DNA of 64,000 nucleotides from Monoplex corrugatus (lineage: Eukaryota > Mollusca > Gastropoda > Littorinimorpha > Ranellidae), in NCBI GenBank assembly GCA_030674185.1, contig CM060306.1, forward strand, positions 40,917,483-40,981,482, read 5' to 3'. Numbering within the stretch: position 1 is the first letter of the stretch; each line of letters starts with the position of its first letter. The notes beneath the pieces are model-generated. The model had not been told where the DNA came from. It saw nothing but the letters and a program-made list of their open reading frames with translations, and searched no databases. Shown in pieces: positions 37,604 to 49,649 of this stretch. A program made the translations under genes and the position numbers.

Positions 37604-37672
37604 TATAAAAGGAATAGTCAGTCAGCCTCTGGGCGCTCTTTTGGGGAAACCAGCTTCCAAGCTACCTCACAG
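37604..37672 (+). promoter_or_regulatory. TATA core promoter-like module with a splice donor
   Basis: TATAAAAGG at 37604-37612 sits about 28-32 bp before a plausible start region (37632-37640). CACAG/GTATGTG, a good donor, follows at 37668-37678. AATAAA occurs at about 37897, so the segment could also be the U3-R-U5 of a solo LTR (candidate outer bases TGT near 37372 or 37389 and ACA near 37988). No matching target duplication or primer-binding site was seen. Confidence 0.45.
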
Positions 37673-38282
37673 GTATGTGACCCACGTTTTAATTTGTATT
37701 CTTGTTAGGTGCTAAGGTTAGGGTTAGAAGTTAGAGGCATGTTTTACTTTCCAGGAAACAGAAAGAATAGAGCTGGAAATGTGCAGTATGCTAGTAACAT
37801 GTAAGCTGGTGAAGATTCGTTGTGCATTTTAGGATTTAGGGCCATTGGGACTTAGGCCAGTAGAACGGTGAATTATGTTTTACGTTGAAGTTGATCAATT
37901 AAATAAATGTGTTGTATTTATCATTCCATGTGTGGACTACCTTTGAGAATCCTTGTCTAGTGTGGTTAGTGCGTTTCCTCTCGTCACACTCTCCTCCCTT
38001 ATTAAGTGCATAATTACCAAGTAGAGAAACAATTCTTCATAATCATCCTCAATTCCTTATACACATCATCGCAAATTCCTTCTTGCGATACATATGACAG
38101 ATTTCAGATGCACCCGTTACAAGATACAGTAAGCTTACACAATATTTTTTGACCCAGCTTTAGGTAACCCTCAAACAGACATGCGATTTTGCCATAAACA
38201 CAACCCGCATCTTCCTTTTAAGTATAGTCAGTAGCTCACCCAAGGGAAAACTAAACTTCATTTAACCCAATAACCCGTGCGC

Positions 38283-38565
38283 AGTTTGGTGTTCGGACTT
38301 CAGGTGAGATTCATTGTACTCGGACAATTCCATATGAGCTCAACCCAAATCTGTCAAAATTTACTTGACAGACTCTGTGACCTATGCGCTGGCAAGGTCT
38401 GAAATGCGAAGAAGGAGGGAAACGGACATATGAAACACTCAGCTGACATCACCAGAATGATCGAAGCATTTAGACGGGGTAGGGAAAAGACCAGTTTTTA
38501 TATGCGGGCTGGGACTGAACTCGAGACCGCAAATGTTGAATCTACATCTCTGTTAAAAGAAACGA
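38283..38565 (-). mobile_element. SINE family 2 copy
   Basis: CGGACAATTCCATATGAGCT, GCTGGCAAGGTCTGAAATG, one 67-bp-type unit (GAAACACTCAGCTGACATCA), then the reversed tRNA-like head (GAACTCGAGACC). 38566-39082 is unassigned. Confidence 0.72.
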
Positions 38566-39082
38566 ACAGCTTCGCGAATAAATAGTCAAGACATTCTTTT
38601 TTTATATAAAATTTCAGAAAAGTTAAGTTTTTGCACTTCTTAAGGTCACCGTGACGTTGAAGAGTTTTAATTGAAATAAAATTTGATGTGCATCAAGAGC
38701 AATGGGAGACTATCACGACGGTAAAACATATTTTAAATAGTGTATATTAATTCACGAGAAACTGCTGTTCATACGCCTTCTTTGAAAAGTACCAACCCTG
38801 CTGTCAAAAGGCACCGGACAGTTGAACATACTGTACAGTGATAACACCTCTACACTACCAAGAGGACTGACAGGAGACGTGGACGAATGCAGTACTATTG
38901 ACCACCAGCTCCGTGGCATCTAGCAGAAAAAAAAACGACTATTTATTGCCAGATGTGGTCTGCTCATGAAAAAGGCGAACACAAACGAGAAGAAATATTA
39001 CAGTTCTTAATATACAATCACTAATTAAACCTTACCTAAATGAGCCATTCTTCGTCATGAAATAGGAATAGGACTTGGCCAC

Positions 39083-39372
39083 TTAACCCTTTGACTCCCG
39101 CATCCTGTCCACCAGTGTCCTACAGTGTCAACCATGGTAGCAAAGCAAAAACTTAACTCTTTTATTCCCTCACTCTATCCACCAGCTTCCTGCAGGAAGC
39201 TGGTGGATAGGGTGAGGGAATAAAAGTTAAAATTTTTGCAGTTGGTAAAAACTTACTTTTTTGACTCCCTCATCCTATCCATCTTCCTGCAGGAAGCTGG
39301 TGGATAGGGTGAGGGAGTCAAATAGTTAAAATTTTTGCAGTTGGTGGATGGGGTGCGGGAGTCAATTGTTAA
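39083..39372. mobile_element. Palindromic TTAA-flanked MITE, copy C, with duplicated core
   Basis: TTAACCCTTTGACTCCCGC at the left end and GCGGGAGTCAATTGTTAA at the right. The inner palindrome (CTTCCTGCAGGAAGCTGG) occurs twice, near 39185 and 39288, so the core has been duplicated in place. Confidence 0.8.
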
Positions 39373-39397
39373 CTTGTTCGAGTTTTAGTTTTTAAAG

Positions 39398-39480
39398 ATA
39401 ATCTCTATGCTTGGAATAAATTCCATATGCGCTGACGCCACTCATGCCATGTGATGGAGAAGATCCAAATGATCACGCAT
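39398..39480. repeat. Dispersed repeat B, copy 1
   Basis: ATTCCATATGCGCT and CATGCCATGTGATGGAGAAG match 51820-51885. The following sequence (39480-39856) is unassigned. Confidence 0.7.
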
Positions 39481-39859
39481 ATGTAATTTGTAATACAATT
39501 TTCACAACTCTGAATGTGAATGTATATATTATGACAAAATGACAGTGTGTTGTATGCAATGGGTATTTGTAACGCAGTCTTCACAACCTTGAACGTGAGT
39601 GTTTGTGGCTGTAGGCTGACTGTCATGTGTACAGATTGTCTGTCAAAGCATGTCACTGTCAAAATATGTCACCGTCAAAACATGTCACTGCCTACATAGT
39701 TAAGCTGGGGAGCTTGATTGAGGGGTTGGCTTTCACAGGGCTTTCACCAAAGCTGTAATACTGAATACATTTGAATACGGGCACAGAACATTATCGCAAA
39801 CCAACCTCTTGAAATTAGAATACTAAAAGTAATGAGGGTGATCCTTGAAACTATACACG

Positions 39860-39903
39860 CATGCACGCACGCACACAAACACACACACACACACACACAC
39901 ACA

Positions 39904-39930
<27 letters not shown>
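39860..39930. repeat. (CA)n then (CT)n
   Basis: Simple repeats. Confidence 0.95.
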
Positions 39931-39935
<5 letters not shown>

Positions 39936-40059
39936 CCCTCTCTGGGATCATGCAATATCTGCTTGACCTTCCATAACGCAAAGAAGACCTAAAGTAGTTT
40001 GAGTTAAAGGTTATTTCAGGCCATTAGAAAGCCCACAAAATCCACTATATTTTTGTAGT

Positions 40060-40510
40060 AAGTAGCCTACATGTTGTATACATTCTTTCATCCAACTTCT
40101 TCTTCATGGAAGGTGTTGTGAGGAGATGAAGCTGGCTATCTGCAGCAAGATGGGAGGCATGGAGGAGCATCATGCTATGGGTGGAGAGTGTGTCTGACGC
40201 TCTGTCGGTCCACCATCAGCGTGGCCTTCCTCTGGCTCTGAAGGCTGAGTACCTCATGTTGTATAGGCTTGCAGGGCTGGCTGGTTGACTGGCATTTTTG
40301 TCAGGTGACCAAACTGTTTTATGAGTTGGTGCATTATGTACAGGTTGGTAGATGTAGCGCCAACCATCCTCTGGTGTCATTCTTTCTGACCCGGCACCTT
40401 CTAGTTTCACCAACTGCTTGCTACAGTCATCTTATCTCACAAGTCGTGAGTTTTTGCTTCAGAGTCCAGGTCTAGCACTGGTAGGTGAGGGTGGGAACGA
40501 AACGGTTATA
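40060..40510 (-). pseudogene. LINE C-terminal relic (weak)
   Basis: The minus strand reads NRFVPTLTYQC, TWTLKQKLTT (about 40450-40505), then FRARGRPR and WTDR-like text near 40220. This order (TLTYGxxTWTL...RGRPRxRW) is typical of the end of LINE reverse transcriptases. It is badly decayed. Confidence 0.45.
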
Positions 40511-40761
40511 GCCTGATATGGCTCAAAACAGTCAGCGGGGCCTTTAAGCAAAAATACTAAATAACAAAAGGTTATTATGCATACATTATGTAACGTTGTG
40601 CTGGCTGTGTTATGTACAAAAGATTGTTATGTATTCACTACGCTACAATAGGCTGATTGTGTTATTTATGAAAGGTTATTTTGTATACACGACGTGATGA
40701 TAGGCTGATTGTGTTATGTTTAAAAGGTTGTTTTGCACATGCAGGCATGCATGCGCGCCGC

Positions 40762-40763
<2 letters not shown>

Positions 40764-40848
<85 letters not shown>

Positions 40849-40860
40849 ACACACACACTG
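40764..40860. repeat. (CA)n microsatellite
   Basis: 97 bp of CA. Confidence 0.97.
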
Positions 40861-41027
40861 TTGAAATATTTCACTGACAACAAAATTAGCCTGGAGGTGG
40901 TGGTTGAGGGTTTTCCTTTCACTGAGCTTGTTACTGAATGCATAATTCATGATTGCACAGGGGATGAAATGTCTGCTTCAGTGAATTGATTGTTGCTCTT
41001 GTCACTGAAGGGTAAATCACACCAACT

Positions 41028-41316
41028 GCTAACCCTTTCACTCCCGCACCCTGTCCACCCTGTGTATATATTGTCATTTATTGTGTGTGTATGTTATTTA
41101 GCTTTTCATGACATGCTGTGTTTATTAACCCTTCGACTCCCGCACCCTGTCCACCAGCATCCTGCATTGCCAAGCATACTATCAAAGCAAAAACTTGACC
41201 CTTTGATTCCCTCACTCTATCCACCGGCTTCCTGCATGATGCTGGTGGATAGGGTGAGGGAATTCGAGGGTTAAGTTTTTGCAATTGTGGATAGGGTGAG
41301 GGAGTCAAAGGGTTAA
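41028..41316. mobile_element. Palindromic TTAA-flanked MITE, copy D, plus partial copy
   Basis: Full copy 41125-41316, TTAA to TTAA, with the CACCAGCATCCTGCATTGCC core and an inner palindrome. A left-end-only piece lies at 41028-41060. Confidence 0.8.
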
Positions 41317-41658
41317 AATAGTGATTATATGTAAACTTATGTCTCTTTTGTGTTATTGTTTAATGACATTAGTTTTGCAAGAAATTTCTGTGTGTAGTTG
41401 GTAATGATCATATGTAAATTTGTATATGAAAGGTCGTTTTGATTTTTGAAAAAAAAGTTTTTTGAAATGCCTTAAGCCAGTAGCTAGCTGCCTTCTTGTT
41501 TCATCTTGCTCATTACTGTTATAATAATCGTTTTATTTTTAGCTTATTGGATAGATTTTACTAGTGGCAGATATGGAATTGTCCACATACTGTTGTATTG
41601 TGTCATTGTCTTTACCGTTGGAAAATAAGGGTCAGTAAATCAATGAGACAGTCACCAT

Positions 41659-41698
41659 GCAGGAAGCTGGTGGATAGGGTGTGGAACTAATAGGGTTA
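41659..41698. mobile_element. MITE fragment E
   Basis: GCAGGAAGCTGGTGGATAGG through TAGGGTTAA, the right half of the same MITE, ending at the 5' boundary of an L2-like LINE. Confidence 0.7.
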
Positions 41699-41699
41699 A

Positions 41700-43500
<1,801 letters not shown>

Positions 43501-43573
43501 CGTTGGCAAGGTTTTGAGCTCACTCCTAGCGTGTGGATTTTACATGCTGTATTTTATTTGACTGGTCACAGCC

Positions 43574-44092
43574 AAAACAGCATTCAAGAAGATGACAAGC
43601 ATTCTTACCAACAAATGCCTATCAATTAACATCAGAAAGAGAGTCATTGAATGTTATATAGAACCAATACTGTTGTACGGATGCGAGGCGTGGACAGTCA
43701 GCAAGCAAAGCCAGAGCAAGATTGAGGCAGCCGAGATGTGGTTTCTAAGAGGAATGTTGAGAGTTCCATGGACAGCAAAGAAAACAAACGAGACAGTCTT
43801 GATGGAGGCAGACACAAGTAGATCACTCATAAGGAAGATTAGGAAAAGGCAGGCAACATTTGTAGGCCATTTTATGAGGAAGGGGGATTTGGAGCACCTG
43901 GTCACAACGGGAAAGCTGGAGGGAAAGAGAGCACCAGATAGACCCAAGGAGAAAATGCTGGACGGACTTGCAGAGTGGCTGGGGACGAGGAGGGTGGGGG
44001 AGATGCTGGGGGCAACGAGAGATAAAGATAGATGGAAGTCCATGATCGCCAACGCCATGCGGCAGGACACCTGATGATGATGATGATGGTCC
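43574..44092 (+). mobile_element. RTE/BovB-like LINE 3' end, open frame
   Basis: MTSILTNKCLSINIRKRVIE, CYIEPILLYGCEAWTVSKQ, EAAEMWFLRGMLRVPWTAKK, FVGHFMRKGDLEHLV, GKLEGKRAPDRPKEKMLDGL, ending MRQDT with stop TGA. It then merges into an ATG trinucleotide tail at 44078-44090. This is the closest relative of 20842-21370 and keeps codons broken there. Severe 5' truncation, so it is not autonomous. Confidence 0.88.
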
Positions 44093-44093
44093 G

Positions 44094-44166
44094 CCTGAGG
44101 GTCGAACCCACGACCTTTGACTGATCAGCATGGTGCTCTAACCAACTGAGCTAACGCAGCCAAGAC
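44094..44166 (-). pseudogene. tRNA-like sequence (SINE head or tRNA pseudogene)
   Basis: The reverse complement has a perfect box A (TTAGCTCAGTTGGTTAGAGC) and box B (GGGTTCGACCC) with a GAT (Ile-like) anticodon position. The anticodon and acceptor stems do not pair, so it is not a functional tRNA. It sits directly against the LINE tail. Confidence 0.65.
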
Positions 44167-44411
44167 ATGTGGTGGTATCTTTAGCCACGTCTGGCAAAGA
44201 ATATGGCCTTTTTTCAGTTCCTGCCAACTGATTTTGTTGAGGCGCAGGTCTTGGTGCTACTCCACCTTGAAGGATCTTCAGTGTGCATGTCATTGGCGTC
44301 TGATGTAGAGGACTGCGTAGACAATTGTGTTATATTGCATGGTTACAATGGTTGTAAGAAGGCACCAACATACCTGATATCTCTGGTTTCAGCGTTCTAG
44401 ATTAGTTCGTG
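44167..44411. other. Unassigned sequence
   Basis: A 65-codon open frame at 44203-44400 has no recognisable domain. Confidence 0.35.
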
Positions 44412-44418
44412 GCCACAC

Positions 44419-44490
<72 letters not shown>

Positions 44491-44885
44491 CCGACACACA
44501 CATCCACACACACAACACACACACACACACACACACCACACACACATACACACACACACCACACACCACACACACACACCCACACACACACATACACACA
44601 CACATACACACACACCACCAAATCACACACATCACACACACACACACACACACACCACACACACACCACACACCACACACCACACCACACCACCACTACC
44701 TGTGAGCAAGGGGAGCTTGGGCATTAGGGGGCCCTTATCCACTTCATGTCACACACACACACACACACACACGCGCGCGCGGCACACACACACACACCGC
44801 GCGGCCACACACACACACACACACAAACCTACCTGTGAGCAAGGGGAGCTTGGGCATTAGGGGGCCCTTATCCACTTCATGTCTC
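44412..44885. repeat. CA/CCA tracts with a duplicated 55-bp segment
   Basis: CA and CCA repeats at 44412-44697. ACCTGTGAGCAAGGGGAGCT...ACTTCATGTC occurs at 44698-44750 and again at 44830-44882, separated by a CA/CG tract. Confidence 0.93.
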
Positions 44886-45160
44886 CGTTATAGGACATTA
44901 TTTATAGTGTTTTACAGACCTGGCCTTGCCAAATGCCACCCCGCCCTGTCCTGAATGAAACCATCGCCGCTCGGTTTGGAAGCTCCTTATTCTGGAAAAG
45001 CCTAGCTGAGTTTGCAGCAAATATCCATATCTGAATGCTATCTGCCATCTGCGTCTGCTCGATAAGAGGATGGTCGCCTCAATATCAAGTTTGAAGATGC
45101 CTTTCCCAGTTGTTGTTAGCTTCCCTGTGGGGATGCCGGAGGCTCTTTCAGTATAAATAA
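44886..45160. other. Unassigned sequence
   Basis: No exon or repeat family recognised. Confidence 0.35.
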
Positions 45161-45700
45161 TATCTCCACCTTCTGTAAATTCTGTGCCAGAAATTTCCTC
45201 TTTTCCGTCACTCTCTTTGTTTCTGCCTTCTTCCTTTACTTTCTGTCACTTCTTCCAATTATTTTCTGCCTTGTTGGTCCATTCACCTGTGTGTGTTCGA
45301 TAACGTATTAAATACTTTCTCTTTAGGAGTGATAACTGGGTACATGTATTGAGTGCATTTCTGGCTCTAGGGAAATGAGATATGCGGAAGCAATTTCAGA
45401 TAATTTAGGCCCGTTTTTCTATAATATGTAAATAGTATCTCCACCTTCTGGAAATTCTGTGCTAAAATTTCCTCTTTTCCGTCACTCTTTTTGTTTCTGC
45501 CTTGTTCCTTTGCTTTCTATCATTTTTTCCTATTTTCTGCCTTGATGGTCCATTCACCTATATGTGTTCGAAAGAGTCTTACGAACTTTCTCTTTAGGAT
45601 TGATAATTGGGTGCATGTATTAAGTGCATTTTTTGGTTCAAGGGAAATGAAATGTGCAGAAGCAATTTTAGGTAATTTAGGCCCGTTTTTATATATGTTT
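45161..45700. repeat. Diverged 275-bp tandem duplication
   Basis: TATCTCCACCTTCTG.AAATTC at 45161 recurs at 45436. The copies stay collinear through TTTCTCTTTAGGA.TGATAA and AATTTAGGCCCGTTTTT, with visible substitutions. 45701-46380 is otherwise unassigned apart from an (AAAC)n run near 46170-46200. Confidence 0.92.
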
Positions 45701-46389
45701 TAGTGTCCTTACTTATGTTTAAATTTGTATCCAGGTATGTTTTTTTAAAATCCCCTGTGCGATAAATTGGACAGAGTGGTCAACGCCAGGAGCATCTCCT
45801 TAGATTATGTGCGTGAATGTATTGATATGTGTACTTACTTTTCTTTTCCTTTTTTTTCCCCTATTGAAATATTGTTTAAACAAAAATAACAATAACAGTA
45901 ACAGTTGTTGTTATAGGGGGGTGGGGGTTAGTGGGTAGTGTCCTTAGTAAACTGGATCACATCGTGCACTATTGAACTCCACTTGAAGTAACACAGCAGC
46001 AGTGGATAATCTTTAGTGGGTGACCCCATAATAGCTTGACATCTCTGCCTCCTGTAGGTTCACTGGCGCTAGGATGTCCGCTGAATGAACTTACGGTTGG
46101 TAGTGTGTTGTGACTCTGAGATGAACACCATAGGAACAAGGCCTCTGGGACGGCATAGAAGGGGGACACAAACAAACAAACAAACAAACAAACAAAAACA
46201 AAGACAAAAAAAAAACAACAGCAAACAAACAACTAAACCAAACCAAAACAAAATAATGTACCTCTTCTTCTATGTGGTAATGTGATTTGTCCTTCGAGTT
46301 TAGTTCGTTCTTAAACAATCTTCTTTTTTCTTTTTTTAGCTGAGACACTGTTCACGGAAACATCTGAAAAAATTGCTGACAGTTTTTTT

Positions 46390-46591
46390 CTTAGACAGAC
46401 AGACTGATTGTCAAATAGACAGACAGACATACAGATAGATAGACAGATAGACAGACAGACAAACACACAGACAAACACACAGAGTCAAACAGATACAGAC
46501 ACATACGTACACCACACATCCACACAGACACAAACACACACACACAGATACACACAGAGACACACACAGACAACAGAGACAGGCACATAGA

Positions 46592-46677
<86 letters not shown>

Positions 46678-46680
46678 ACG
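46390..46680. repeat. (GACA)n then (CA)n
   Basis: GACA-rich and ACAGA-rich repeats followed by about 75 bp of CA. Confidence 0.95.
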
Positions 46681-46921
46681 ACACACAACATCTCTGAAGT
46701 GAAATGAAAGGAAACCACATTTTCCAGAAATACATATATATTTAAAACAAAGGCCATTTCCATATCTGTCGTTGTTAAACTCCATGTATTAAAACAACAT
46801 AAATCAGGATACTGCAAAAGAAATAAAATTTAAACAAAGCAGACAAACCAAGTAGAATAAGACATTGAAGATAATGAGCAAGATGGTCAAGCCATACTGA
46901 CCGTCTTCCTCGTTATGGTGA

Positions 46922-46941
46922 AACACACACACACACACACA

Positions 46942-47032
<91 letters not shown>

Positions 47033-47038
47033 ACACAA
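46922..47038. repeat. (CA)n microsatellite
   Basis: About 117 bp of CA with two CATA interruptions. Confidence 0.97.
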
Positions 47039-47199
47039 ATGTGTCCGTGAATGTTTGTCTTCTTATTGCGAAAGTCTTGCAACAGAGAAATTGAAACAGC
47101 ATCAGAATGCGCATTTCGGCTTAGTTGATGAAATTATCTTCTTCTAGAAGGGCGAACAGGGGAAAAAAACTGTTAGTCGAGGCTATAATCACCTTCAAG

Positions 47200-47345
47200 C
47201 AATAAGAGTTACCACAAGTCTGCAGCAGCATTTCTTCTCGAACGGAATATTGTGGCTACATGGGACAATGTTCCCGCTTGTGAGGAGAATGCTTTATCCC
47301 TTCAACGTTTCAAGTGCAGTCTCATTCAGTTCGAGTTAACACTCC
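47200..47345 (+). pseudogene. LINE C-terminal relic (CR1/jockey-like)
   Basis: YHKSAAAFLLERNIVATWDN then VPACEENALSLQRFKCSL resembles the VVxxWNSLPxxVVxAPSLNSFKxxL ending of CR1/jockey LINEs. Short and isolated. Confidence 0.4.
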
Positions 47346-47564
47346 TTTATTAATTCACACATGAAAGTTAAAATTTTAATACACTCGACTCGCACTACAC
47401 GCATATCATTCTAGTTCTCACATCTACTTATTAAAACACGAACACAAATCTGTTATAAAACACATAAAAAAGAAATATGCCTCATCAGATTAACTTATTC
47501 ACAAAATGTAGCAACGACTCATACAAGCCTTCCATATTCACAATTAAAAGTAATTTTTTCAAAC

Positions 47565-48356
47565 GTTATGTATGTATGTCAGGTCGGATAGATGTATCCG
47601 CTACTGGTAACCTGGAACCCAGTACTACCTGTCACAGGGTCGAATTGCTGGCGACTAAACCAGCAACCCCACCAGTCCTCTCAGGAGGATGGTGAGGAGG
47701 GTGGCTAGAAACCCTGGTGGAAATAAATTAGATCCATCAAAGGGCGCCAGCTCTGGAGAGCTACCCGCGGCCATCTAGCTAAGGGAGTAAACCCTGACAG
47801 TAAATCCGGTGTGGGGCCCCTAAGGCGGTTGGATGGCAAACTTTGTCACTTTCCGGCAGCTCCTGCGGCCGCGTTGGCACCAAAACGTAACAGCCCTGCT
47901 GTTCCTTTGGATCTGTCAGCGAGGTGGAGAGGGGGGACAAGTTGCATGGGCAACAGCCTGTCTTCCATATTACACTGCCCAGGCTTACATCCGTCCATTC
48001 ATCCACAAACACTCTGCACCTACGACCTGGAGAGGACACTCCAGCCTCGCACTAACACTAGTGTCGGCACAACACGGGAAGCAACAGATACCGGTGATAA
48101 GTCATTGCTCAACTGGCGTAGAGCTGACGCCAGGGGTTGCTTTTGACGGTGGGAGAGACCTTCGTGTCTTACTGGACAGCTACCGCCCACCTAAGCTGGG
48201 CAGCCCCCAGCCAGTTAGGTGCTGTCCCGCCACGACCTGCCTTCTTCATTGGGTGCATGAAGATTAGGAGAAAATCTGACAAGCAGGTCGTTAATTACCG
48301 CACCAAACAAAAAGAAAAATTCAAATTCAAGAAACGGGTCAGGAAAAGGATCAGCA
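47565..48356 (+). mobile_element. 5' leader of a full-length LINE
   Basis: It begins at ATGTATGTATGTCAGGTC and runs without other repeats to the endonuclease ORF. A similar ATGTATGTATGTGT block follows the element's 3' end at 51570-51583, suggesting a terminal repeat or target-site effect. An open frame of 144 codons at 47833-48267 has no recognisable ORF1 motif. Confidence 0.6.
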
Positions 48357-49631
48357 GTGAAACTGGGCTGTTGGAATGTCCGAACAATGATGCCTGGGCT
48401 CTCCCAAGATCTGCAAGACATCAGCGACGCCAGAAAAACCGCCGTCATAAACAGTGAACTAAAGAGGCTCAATGTGGACATTGCCACTCTGCAGGAAACA
48501 CGGCTGGCTGACTCAGGAACACTAAAGGAAAGGGACTACACCTTCTTCTGGCAAGGAAAGAGTTCTGATGCCCCAAGAGAGCACGGAGTAGGCTTTGCAG
48601 TAAGGAACAGCCTGCTGAACATGATTGAACCAGGCAGCGGCGGTTCAGAACGACTCTTGACTCTCCGCCTCAACACCACCGAAGGCTATGTCACTCTCAT
48701 CAGCGTTTATGCCCCAACTCTGTCCGCCTCTCCAGACACCAAGGATGAGTTCTACGAAAATCTTGCATCAACCATAAGGAACATCCCCAGGACAGAACAA
48801 CTTGTTCTCCTGGGCGACTTCAACGCCAGAGTGGGTGCAGACAATGACTCATGGCCCTTCTGCCTCGGTTCCTTTGGAGTGGGGAAAATGAATGAGAATG
48901 GACAGCGACTGCTTGAGTTTTGCGCCTGCCATGAACTGTGCATCGCCAACTCCTTCTTCAAGACGAAGCCTCAGCACAAAGTCTCCTGGAGGCATCCCCA
49001 CTCAAAACATTGGCACCAACTGGATTTGATCCTAGTAAGACGTGCCGCTATCAAAAACGTTCTCCACACTCGCTCTTATCACAGCGCAGACTGCGACACA
49101 GACCACTCTCTGGTATGTTGCAAGATCAGGCTACAACCAAAGAAGTTCCACTGCTCAAAGAAACAAGGGAACCCTCGCATTGACGTCAGCAAGATGTCTC
49201 AGCCAGATCTTGTAGAACAGTTCGCAGAGGCCTTTCAGAGAGAATACGATGCATTGCAGCCCAGAGACTCTGCCACTGAGAGATGGGAAACGCTACGAGA
49301 CACCATGCACCGCATTGCTATGGCCACCTTTGGGAAGAAAACTGTGAAGTCCCACGACTGGTTTGAGGCCATATCATCAGAGATGACTCCCACTGTTGAG
49401 GCCAAGCATGCCGCACTCACCAAGTATAAGCGGTCACCCAGTGAGAAGAACCTGCAAATCCTCATGGCTGCCAGAAGTAAGGTTCAGCTTAACGCCAAGC
49501 ACTGCACAAACGAGTACTGGACAGTGCTGCTGAAAGAGGCAACATCCGAGGAATGTATGATGGCATCAAGAAGGCACTGGGACCAACACAGAGCAAGATC
49601 GCCCCCCTCAAATCCTCCACTGGGGAAGTAA
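48357..49631 (+). pseudogene. LINE AP endonuclease domain (near-complete element at 47565-51580)
   Basis: Residues 1-260 form a full APE endonuclease: KLGCWNVRT, the catalytic Glu in LQETRL, ERDYTFFWQGK, SVYAPT, LLGDFNARVGA, NGQRLLEFC, HQLDLILV and CDTDHSLV. The rest is a linker toward the RT. The frame starts without a good ATG (GTG at 48357; open further upstream). A frame change near 49537 leaves the correct frame (GNIRGMYDGIKKALGP), which meets a TAA at 49646-49648. All catalytic residues are intact, so inactivation is recent relative to the other LINEs. Confidence 0.9.
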
Positions 49632-49649
49632 TCAGCTATCCTAGCTAAC

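Noticed and set aside
37372..37990. Definite solo LTR
   Set aside because: TATA and polyadenylation signals fit, but no matching 4-6-bp target duplication, no primer-binding site and no second LTR were found. Kept only as a promoter-like module.
44094..44166. Functional tRNA-Ile gene
   Set aside because: Control boxes are good, but the anticodon stem and acceptor stem do not pair, and it directly abuts a LINE tail.
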